A stretch of 64,000 nucleotides of DNA from Ananas comosus. Taxonomy: Eukaryota; Streptophyta; Magnoliopsida; Poales; Bromeliaceae. Shown here piece after piece: positions 56,399-64,000 of the stretch (position 1 is the stretch's first letter; the number at the start of each line of letters is the position of its first letter). The notes beneath the pieces are model-generated. The model saw only the letters and a program-made list of their open reading frames with translations, searched no databases and was not told where the DNA came from. The position numbers were made by a program, and so were the translations under genes. Location of the stretch: NCBI RefSeq assembly GCF_001540865.1, contig NC_033621.1:9535277-9599276 (forward strand), written 5' to 3'.

Positions 56399-56910
56399 CA
56401 CTACAACAAAAACGGTCTATAGCGATACTTTTAAATGTAGGTACATGTCAAAAAAGTGCTACTAGCTAAAATTACCGACACTTTTAAAAAGTGTTGCTAT
56501 ATGTGGGGTCGCTAGGTATATAGTGACAGTTAAAGAGTGTCGCTATAACCTAAAAGAGTGCTGCTAATTTACCAACACTTATTTAAGCATTTAAAAACCG
56601 TCGAAACTCTATCTCGTTGGCTGCGGTGGCGGAGGAGGACGACAGGAAAGGTTTTTGTCTAGAATTTCAGTGGATTGAGTGAAGAAAGAAGAAAAGATAG
56701 TAATTGATTTTTCTTTTTTTTTCTTTTCTGTTTGTAATCGAGCCAAATGGACTGGATGTGGTGGGTTGAGTAGAGTAATCTTTTATTTTTGGTTGGATTG
56801 GGCTTTATATTTAGGCATTAGTAGATATTTTTTTAAGTTTTAGCATAAATGGGACACTTACTCAAAAGTGTCCCAAACATGTGTCCCTATAACCTAATTC
56901 TGTTGTAGTG
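56399..56910. mobile_element. CACTA MITE inserted in gag
   Basis: The 512-bp element has ends CACTACAACAAAAACGG and ...CTGTTGTAGTG, inverted repeats starting with the diagnostic CACTA. CCG is duplicated on both sides (56396-56398 and 56911-56913), the 3-bp target size of the CMC group. Subterminal motifs of the 'agtgtcgctata' and 'gggacac' type repeat in both orientations, likely transposase sites. There is no coding. Gag reading resumes on its other side (REFCNLRHTGECETYQERF). Confidence 0.95.
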
Positions 56911-57580
56911 CCGGATTAAGTATCTCTCGCCCATTTGTGAAAATCTTCTACATACGGCCTCGGTAAACTCGTCCCACGAAATGAGTTGTTTGTTAATGAA
57001 ATACCCTTGTTTCCATGTCCTTGCCTTACCAATCAAATGCATAGTTGCCACACTTAACCACTGATGCTGAGGTATTTGATATAACTCAAAGTATTGCTCG
57101 CAATTTTCAATCCAACTTCGAGGGTCTTCACCGTAAAAAAAGAGAAAAATCCAGTTTCGGGTAAGGTAATTGATGATGGTTATGCTTGTTGATCCATGGT
57201 GAGTTATGATTCTCCTCATCTTTTGTTTGTCTCATTAGCGTTGGTAGAATTCCTTTGCCTTTATCCGCTCTGATCGTTATTGGCGTTCTACTGTTCCCAG
57301 GGTTACCGCATTGTGGAAATTTACCTTCAAGAGGGTTTGCCATGTCTTGGCTCTTGAGTGGAGGTGGCTGAGCTGCTAACAGCTTGAGCAGCTCCTCATG
57401 CCGTTTGGTTGCTTCAATCTGTAATGCTTCATATTGCCTCTGCCCGGTCTCTTTTACTTCAGCAATCTGATGGTTGAGTACTGCTATCTCTACTTGATGC
57501 TCGATTTCCAATTTTTGGAACTTCTCTTCTAATGTACGAATGTGATCACTAAGATCTCTCAATCTAGTTCCCTCGGCCAT
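56911..57580 (-). pseudogene. Gag N-terminal and core region (frameshifted)
   Basis: The start is ATG 57580 (MAEGTRLRDLSDHIRTLEEK), followed by a coiled-coil stretch to about residue 65. A frameshift at about 57130-57150, in the run 'gtaaaaaaagagaaaaa', moves the reading to the frame with GEDPRSWIENCEQYFELY and 'WDEFTEAVCRRFSQMGE', the retrotransposon-gag core. At 56911 the CACTA element interrupts it. It would form the capsid of the particle in an active element. Confidence 0.85.
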
Positions 57581-57909
57581 TTCTATCTCTTCTAAATATT
57601 CCTTTGGATTAAATTTAAACTTATTGCCTCGTTTGCCCCCAATCTTGACGCTCAGAAAAATATACTTTTTCACGAGAACTGAACCTCAGTTTGAATGACC
57701 AGTTGACCTGTTGTTTGCTTAAGATCTGAAGATGATTGAGTGTATTCTGAGCATGATTCGATTCAGGGTTGTTACTGTGGTGATTTCTTTTGTCCAAACC
57801 CAATCTCGAAACAGGTTTGGCAGCGCAGAAATCTACTCGCGATTAAACTCGACAATGCTCGATTGGAGTTAGGAAGCGATTTCACCACACAACGCCCTGG
57901 GATCGGACC

Positions 57910-57921
57910 GCTCTGATACAA
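57910..57921 (-). other. Primer-binding site of the chromovirus
   Basis: On the - strand TTGTATCAGAGC lies two bases after the 5' LTR. It matches the initiator-Met tRNA site TGGTATCAGAGC at 11 of 12 positions. Confidence 0.85.
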
Positions 57922-57923
57922 AT

Positions 57924-58774
57924 TGTTATGTACCTGACTCTACGCAACCCGTCGATGATGATAATTCGCTGAGACGAGGATGGCGTCGAGGATGATGGTC
58001 TTAACAGATCAACATCACAATGCTTTACCTTATCCAAACATGCATGACGGATCAAAGAATAAGAATGAGAAGATGAGATTTAGAAAAGAGAGAGAAGGAT
58101 AGAGAGAATAGAAAGGGATATTGAAGCAGAGAAGAGGAGAAGAAAGAAGATGAGAATAAAGGGAGATAACAATTTCCATAATAATCTGTGAGTTCAGTTA
58201 CAATCTGCCTATTTATTCCCTTATGCGATGGACTAAATTGTAATTTGCTAAATTGAATAGTACTAAAATGAGAATTGAAATACAAGAAGGTCTTTGATTC
58301 CGCGTGGGCCAACTTCGATGGAATATGGGGCAATGTGGCTGGTTCGTTCCAAGAACGCTTGCTACTTGGCAATCGGTCATTGGTTCACTCTTCTCGGCCC
58401 AACCTGCGAGTCAGCCCGCCCGATCCACCTGTATGCGGGCAAGCAGGCGCCGGATCGTCCATCTCCGCACTATCCACAGTCCGGCGGTTCTTGGGTTCAC
58501 CTTTTCCTCTACTCCGAAAATTTGGGACTCCGACCCGAAGCCTAACCCTGCTTCGAGCTTCCATTTCCTCCAGTCGCTCCACTTCCTTCATCGCTCTTTG
58601 TTTACTCCGCTCGTCGACGAAGCTGATCACCATGACCGATCTCTCCTCCCAAATCCAAAGCTTCACAAGGAAAAGCTAAGCTCTCCTCTTTCCTCTTCTC
58701 TTATTGACTCTCTTACTGACTTTGCTCCTACTTCTACCTCTAATGTTATTCCTTTTATTTGTGCAGATGTAATA
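57924..58774 (-). repeat. 5' LTR of the chromovirus
   Basis: 851 bp. It holds the + strand end TGTTATGTACC intact. On the - strand the inner border is directly followed by A/TTTGTATCAGAGC (primer site). GC-rich promoter-like DNA lies at 58380-58560. The opposite end is AATA where its partner has AACA. Confidence 0.93.
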
Positions 58775-59203
58775 ATGACCAAGATGGCCACTGACCAAAA
58801 AGGTGGTCGCACGACTATAGATAGCAGCATTAATTAGTGGATTGAGAGAGTGAGTAATTAAGATTGGGAAAAGAAGAAGCTCTAGAAGTCGGAGTTGACA
58901 GCGACAGCCGAGAGTGAAAGAAAGAGAGAGAGAGAGAAAGAGAAAGGGGAAACCCTAGAATTCATATTTTCCTATCACACTTGTGCTCCTACACTAGAGA
59001 GAGAACCCTAGGGTTCAATTTGCTTATCGCACCTAAGCCCTTGTACTTTTTTATTTTCTCAATCTCAGCCTTTTTCCATACTAATTTCTGAAAAAATTAC
59101 ACGTAAGTCCCTTAAATGTGTAGAATTTATCTCTCTCAGATAAAATGTAGCAATTTTGTACATAAGTCTTCATAATTTTAAAATTAAAACCTTGGTTATT
59201 ACA

Positions 59204-60590
59204 TCAATACCCCCTTCAAAGAAAGTTTCGTCCTCGAAACTTGATTACATTTAAACTAAATCCAAAAATATGTTTGGATATTGCTCCCGCATCATAGACT
59301 CTAGCTCCTAAGTAGCTTTGCACTCCTCATGATTCTTCCCTTGCAACGAAATACTACAATTTTGTATTTGCCTCTCTTGGCATGCCAAAATCCTCATCGG
59401 GGTCTCTTCATAGGTCAAAGGTAGCTTTGTGAACCTCAATCCTGTTAATTACATATGTCGCGAAATGTTTCTCTAGAGCATCAAAATATGGAAGGCGTTG
59501 TGAACACACTCCAAACTTAGGGAAAGTGCATGCTAGTATGCCATTCGGCCAATCCTCTCCAAGAGCTCAAATGATCCAATATACTGTGAGCTCAAATGAT
59601 CCAGTATGCCATTAGGCCAAGCCTCTCCAAGAACTCAAATGATCCAATATATTGTGTGCTCAACTTGCCTTTGAGCGCAAACCTTTTGATATCCTTGGAT
59701 AGCGGTACCTTAAGAAACTTATGGTCACCTACTTGAAACTCTAAATCACAGTGCTGCTGGTCGACATAACTCTTCTATTAGTTCTAGGGAATCAAGAGTT
59801 ACTGTCATGCAATCCTGATCTTTTGCTCAGTGTCCTTAACCAATTCCTGCACGAGAATCATCCTTTCACCCACGCCGTCCCAACATATAGGCTATTGGCA
59901 CTTCTGTCCATGCAAGGCCTCATAGGCACCATCCTTAGTTGGATTGAAAGTTTTTATTGTAAGCAAACTTCATGAGCGCCAAGTACTTATACCACCCGAC
60001 TCCATAGTCAAGTACATAGGCTTAAAGCATATCCTTAAGAATATGATTCATTTGCTATATTTAGCCATCATTCTGCAGGTGAAACACTGAACTGAAGTTG
60101 AGTCGAATGCCGAGAATCTTACGCAGATTCTTCCAAAATTATGGCACAAACTATGGGTACCTGTCTGATATAATTGACACTAATTATTAATATTTCATGG
60201 AATCTCACAATCTCATCAATGTAAAGTGACACAAGCCTATCTCTCGCCTACGTCATATGAATCAGTATAAATTAGGTAGATTCATTAGTCGATCCATGAT
60301 CACTCATATAGCATCATGTCCTTCTGTGATCTGCCAAGATTGTAATGAAATCCATGGAGATCTGCTCTTATTTTCACACCAGCACTGGTAGGTTCTATAG
60401 TTTCCTTGCCAGTTGTTGATGTTCGATCTTCACTTACTGGTACACCAAACACTAAGCGACATATTCAGCCACGTCACCCTTCATAACAGGCTACTATAAT
60501 AGTGTTGCTTCCTAATACATCTTAATACTACCTGAATGAATATTATAGGCAATCGGTGTGCCTCTATCATAATCTTTCCTTTTACCTAGA
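59204..60590 (-). pseudogene. Old Ty3/gypsy pol remnant (integrase end)
   Basis: On the - strand, in broken frames, I read 'GSFELLERIG' (about 59605-59575), 'VHNAFHILMLEKHFATYVI' (about 59500-59440) and the chromodomain-like end 'NHEECKAT*ELESMMREQYPNIF' (about 59335-59260), where the expected Trp codon is now a stop. Upstream to 60590 there are only weak integrase-like traces. It belongs to the element whose 3' LTR holds the younger insertions. RT and gag are not in the window. Confidence 0.7.
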
Positions 60591-60785
60591 GATTGTTGGG
60601 TACCCAAGATCGATCGCGAAATCGCTGTGTTAGTTAATTTGCGAATTATTCGCAAATTTTTGAGAAAATGAATTAAACTGCCATTCGTATTTTTTCGAAA
60701 AATTTGGAAAAAAAATGTGTTTTTTTAGGAAAAAATACTTATTCGTGAATTATTCGTGATTCGCGAATTATTCGCCCAAAAAAAG

Positions 60786-60985
60786 GGGCCCTTGGGGCCG
60801 CGCCCGGGCCCGTGCTCGCGCCCGCGCCCGGGCCTAAGCTCGCGCCTGCTCCTTGGCCCGCACCCGCACCCCGGCCCGCGCTCGCGCCTACGCCCTGGCC
60901 CACACCCGCGCCCTGGCCCGCGCTTGCTCTCGAGCTCGCTTCCGCGCCCTGGCCCGCGCTCGCTTCCGCGCTTGCGATTGCGGCC
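60786..60985. repeat. GC-rich minisatellite
   Basis: About eleven degenerate units of 18 bp of the form 'cctggcccgcgctcgcgc' stand in otherwise AT-rich DNA. Long ORFs on both strands (60725-61084 minus, 60756-61115 plus) exist only because of the repeat and read as Gly/Pro/Arg/Ala low complexity. Around it 'gcgaattattcg' repeats (60640-60775) recur in inverse near 61300-61480, so the array may lie inside an unclassified transposon. Confidence 0.8.
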
Positions 60986-61679
60986 CGCCCAAAACAGAGA
61001 AAGTGATCGCCAACAAGCAAGTGCGATAAAAAAAAAACCTTTCCAAAATCCAAACCTCGCACCAAAAAAAAAAAATCTTTTCAAAACGTTCGCTCCTCCT
61101 CCCCCCCCCCTCTAAAAAATATCACTCGATCAAAAAATTTATCTTTATTTACTTAATTTATTATTTATTTTGAGGTATAAATAGTTTGTATTTTTTTTTT
61201 ACTTACATTAGCTAATGTTATTCATAAGAAATATGAGTATTTATGCTAATAGCATAAATTTTGAGAGAAAAAAAACTTAATTTAATAGCCGAATTTTTTA
61301 TCCCGAATTTTTAATTGATGAACGTATAATATCGGTATAAATCACGTATCCAAATAATTGGTAAATCCATTTTTTAGCCGTATTTTTCAACGAATTTAAA
61401 AATTAGAAGAAAGAATTTTATCTGAATTATACCCGTACCGAATTTTTGCCGAATCCGAATTAACTAATTATGCGAAATCGTAAAGCACCATTGGGATGCA
61501 CACTGAAGTCGCTCGATCTCTTTTCTATCCTCAATCTTACCTCAATCCTTCAGCCTCAATCGACGCATCTCCTCTAGTAAGTGAGACTGCTCGGTGGCTA
61601 TCAAAGTAAGGTTCGTGGAGGAATGCTTCTGGCGCAACGTACACGTCGGCCACGATTTGGCTTTTTCCATGTGGCAAAG

Positions 61680-62010
61680 TTAATTTTTAATGAATTTTAA
61701 AATTAAATATTTAATTTAGATTAACATTGTAACTTTAAATTCAATTTTGAATTCAGATTTAAATTTTATACTTAAATTTTAAATTTAAATTTAAATTTCA
61801 AATTCAAATTTTAATTTTTAATTTTAAATTCCAAATAAAAAAATATTAATTTGAATTCAATTTTTAAATTCAATTTAGATTTAAAATTAATTTCTAAATT
61901 CAAATTTTAATTTTTAATTTTTAAATTATTATCAAAAATTATTAGTGGGACCACTAAATTAAATTTATTTAAATATACTTTATACTAGTTTATAATAATT
62001 TAATAAAATT
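61680..62010. repeat. AT-rich low-complexity 'aaatttaaattt' DNA
   Basis: A degenerate run of 'aaatttaaattc' words, similar in style to the interior of the MITE at 41738-42732 and to 62870-63010. No gene. Confidence 0.6.
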
Positions 62011-62492
62011 TTTACTAAATAACTTTCTATAATAGACATTACTTTTAACAAAAATAACCAAACGCCCTTTAACATTTTTTTTAAAACACCATATATTATT
62101 ATCTATTAAATTATCTATTAAACTATATGAAAACTCAATGTTTAAGCTGATTTGGCATACTCTCCTTATTTTAGAGAGAGGATTTAACTTTCATTACTTT
62201 GTCTTTTCATTAAAGCTCAATACTTAAATGACATGTCATGCATAGCTAATTTTGAGGAAGCAGTTCACACTTAAAAAACCGTACACAACCCTTCACCTTC
62301 TCTCCACCGTCCCAATTAATGTATCTACGGTCCCAATACAATTACAACCGTTGCTTCTCTATCTCCATAGCGCCCCTCCCCTATCTCCTCTCGTTTTTTC
62401 TTTTCTTTTTTCTCTCCTCTATCAACATCAATTTTCTCCCTTACCTTCTCCTGTGCACTATGGTATCCCCTCTATCTCTCTCGAGCTAATGG

Positions 62493-62726
62493 CCCCCATT
62501 AGACAGTGAGGGTTTCATAGTCCTAGTACTCCTTGGGTTAGTAGACGTTGAGGTCGGTGTAGATGCGGGCCTTGGAGGTGGCGTTAGGGCGGCGCACGAA
62601 CTTGCCGATGCACTCGGCCATAGCGTCGGCGACGAAGGCGATGGCCGGGAAAGGGCGAGTGACGGCAGTGGCAACAACGGTGATAGAGATCCAGCGGAGA
62701 GGGGAAAGGAGGGGACATTGCTCCTG
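62493..62726 (-). pseudogene. Casein kinase II alpha (chloroplast type), exon-1 fragment
   Basis: From 62621 the - strand reads MAECIGKFVRRPNATSKARIYTDLNV, then Tyr-stop-Pro-Lys-Glu-Tyr-stop-Asp-Tyr-Glu-Thr-Leu-Thr-Val-stop-Trp-Gly. This is the N-terminal signature of plant CK2 alpha (SKARVY.DVNV.RPKEYWDYE..TVQWG), with an IGK..RR segment before it as in the chloroplast-targeted form. Stops at 62540-62538, 62525-62523 and 62501-62499 replace expected Arg, Trp and Gln codons. Before it lies a Ser/Pro/Ala-rich stretch resembling a transit peptide. The similarity ends at 62493, about where the first exon of the gene should end, so no kinase domain follows. No intact copy is in the window. Confidence 0.8.
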
Positions 62727-63297
62727 AGTTCTCCATCGTTCGCATTAGAAAGCAGGCGATTGTCCCCTTCTACTCAACATAAAAATTCTTTCTTTTTTTT
62801 CCCTTTCTTAAGAAAAAGTTATTAAATTTGTGACTATAAAGATTCATAGTTTTAGTCCAGCTCACAAATTATTCCATATTTGAATTTCTAATTTAGTTTT
62901 AAATTAAAATTGAAGCTTTAAGTTCAAATTTAGAGTTTAAGTTTTAAATTTTGAATTTGAATTTAATATCTCAATTCAAATTAAAATTTAAATTATGAAA
63001 TTTATTTTAGGTGTGTGAATTCTCATTAAATAATCTAATTTTATATACTATTCTATAACAATCAAATATTGGATTGGATTGTTGTTTGTCCAATCCAATC
63101 CTAATCGCAATCGTATCCAATGTTTCTGTGCTATCCTATCTAGTTCAATATTAAATACCAAGCATGCCATAAGCGAATGATTTGTAATGATTCAAAGCGA
63201 ATGATATAAGCCCTTTGATTTGAAGAAGGGGATTTAAAGTCTAAGAATTTGAATGCAAAAAAAAATTGTAGATTGTAATATACATAAATAAATTTAA

Positions 63298-63832
63298 TTA
63301 ATTTTTAGTCTCTTTAATTTATATATTATATTATTTTTTCCTCACCATGATAAATATATTTTGGCCCATATATTTAGTTAATATAAAGTTGAGCTTTTCA
63401 AGTTTCTTGCCTATACTGAGTAAGAAAGCAGATAATGAAATTGTTTTGATTAATTATTGTATATATTAATTTACTTGATTTATGCCGATTAGTGACTTCT
63501 TTACTACAAAATTTGAATGCTTTCTCTTTACAGGTTTAACTTATACTAGTGTAAGAACCGCACGATGCGGCGAGTAGATTCTATAGCAGTAAACTAATAT
63601 ATACAATAATTAATCAAAACAATTTCATTATCNTAATTTATATATTATATTATTTTTTCCTCACCATGGTAAATATATTTTGGCCCATATATTTAGTTAA
63701 TATAAAGTCGAGCTTTTCACTATCATTTTTATATATTGGAAGAATATAATTTTCAAGTTTTTTGCCTATACCGAGTATGAAACCCGATAATGAAATCGTT
63801 TTGATTAATTATTATATATATTAGTTTACTGC
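63298..63832. repeat. Direct duplication around an assembly N
   Basis: 'ttatatattatattatttt' through 'aatataaagt(t/c)gagctttt' and 'gataatgaaat(t/c)gttttg' at 63313-63475 recur at 63636-63830, the second copy with 45 extra bases. An N at 63633 lies just before the second copy. Confidence 0.8.
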
Positions 63833-63872
63833 TATAGAATCAACTTGCCGCATCGCGAGGTTTCTACACTAG
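63546..63872. mobile_element. Two Helitron 3' ends in inverse orientation
   Basis: On the - strand CCGCATCGTGCGG (stem-loop, 63571-63559) is followed by TTCTTACACTAG ending at 63546, with T next. On the + strand CCGCATCGCGAGG (63848-63860) is followed by TTTCTACACTAG ending at 63872, with T next. Both have the hairpin-plus-CTAG end of Helitrons, and inside them 'attctatagcagtaaactaa' and its inverse pair. The 5' TC ends were not found. Confidence 0.7.
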
Positions 63873-64000
63873 TGCTATTTATTTCAGTACTTTTTCAATG
63901 GCACTACTTCCACATTTAGGCCAAACAAGCTCATAGTGTCATTTTTGGATAGAAAAACTTCATTATTCACACATAATATCACACTAATTAAAATTAATTA
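63873..64000. other. Window end, no gene seen
   Basis: AT-rich sequence with no visible feature. Confidence 0.5.

Larger units (their letters stand above)
51576..58774 (-). mobile_element. Ty3/gypsy chromovirus-type retrotransposon (dead)
   Basis: Two 851-bp LTRs (51576-52426 and 57924-58774) enclose gag-protease-RT-RNase H-integrase in that order on the - strand, followed by a chromodomain-like C terminus. The target duplication ATGAC is perfect at 51571-51575 and 58775-58779. Ends on the - strand are TGTTACAT...ACATAACA. The primer site next to the 5' LTR is TTGTATCAGAGC (57921-57910), one base from the initiator-Met complement. The polypurine tract is AAGAGAGGGGGAG (52439-52427). The first 335 bases of the LTRs show about 12 differences, so the insertion is not recent. 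Frameshifts, stops and lost catalytic residues make it non-functional. Confidence 0.95.
47431..59203 (-). mobile_element. Old Ty3/gypsy 3' LTR, split by two later elements
   Basis: The plus-strand start TGTCACGATACAGCAC (47431) and end GGTTATTACA (59203) fit an LTR read on the - strand as TGTAATAACC...TCGTGACA. Next to the end on the - strand lies a polypurine tract (GAAGGGGGTATTGA, 59217-59204), then the C terminus of an old pol gene. Removing the inserts at 47583-48175 and 51576-58774 leaves about 4 kb of LTR, long even for this group. Part of this is a 260-bp-spaced internal duplication (50053-50475). The continuity is inferred from termini and from the matched 5-bp duplication of the younger insert. 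Confidence 0.6.

Noticed and set aside
60725..61115. 119-codon ORFs on both strands, Gly/Pro/Arg-rich
   Set aside because: They follow from the GC minisatellite, which keeps several frames open at once.

Overview
Organism. The window is nuclear DNA of a flowering plant. Long introns, (TA)n and (GA)n microsatellites, many small hairpin transposons, tRNA-derived SINEs, LTR retrotransposons, Helitron ends and a hAT element dominate it, and genes are sparse. The GC-rich first exons (34.1-34.4 kb and 39.9-40.4 kb) suggest a commelinid monocot. Pineapple (Ananas comosus) is my guess from the repeat style; it is not proven.

Genes. (1) The one well supported gene is on the + strand at 16.5-32.0 kb. 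It is an eight-exon gene for a plant-type DYRK protein kinase (DYRKP): LisH-like N terminus, long acidic linker, C-terminal kinase domain. All splice phases agree and give 1063 residues. Its 7.0-kb fourth intron carries a Copia remnant, an LTR-flanked element with a MITE in one LTR, and a 384-bp tandem duplication. (2) On the - strand at 34.42-34.09 kb lies a single-exon gene with a TATA box, for a hydrophobic-leader, ten-cysteine, probably secreted peptide. (3) On the - strand at 40.38-37.45 kb three exons join in perfect phase into an unrecognised protein of about 215 codons, but exon 1 holds one in-frame TAG. Its large intron carries a 203-bp tandem repeat. (4) At 62.5-62.7 kb (-) lies a three-stop fragment of the first exon of a chloroplast-type casein kinase II alpha gene.

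Layout. 0-5.2 kb: a cluster of hairpin MITEs joined by TA/GA microsatellites. 5.6-8.1 kb: dead LINE on the - strand with a SINE inside it. 9.13-14.60 kb: hAT transposon with 8-bp target duplication and a broken transposase split by a 1.8-kb solo LTR. 14.6-16.0 kb: MITEs and palindromes. 16.0-32.5 kb: kinase gene. 32.5-34.0 kb: no gene seen. 34-36.8 kb: Cys-rich peptide gene, hairpin MITEs and a young SINE. 37.3-40.5 kb: the three-exon gene. 40.6-47.4 kb: poly-C tract, MITEs, a Helitron end and AT-rich DNA. 47.4-60.6 kb: a retrotransposon nest. An old Ty3/gypsy LTR holds a tiny TRIM-like element and a 7.2-kb chromovirus-type element (TSD ATGAC) whose gag is itself cut by a 512-bp CACTA MITE (TSD CCG). 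60.6-64 kb: GC minisatellite, AT-rich DNA, the CK2 fragment and a pair of inverted Helitron 3' ends.

There is no operon-like or CRISPR-like system. The most unusual items are the hairpin family with copy-specific but arm-matched tips, the three-exon gene with one stop codon, and the datable nesting of transposons. All calls come from reading the sequence by eye; no database search was run.
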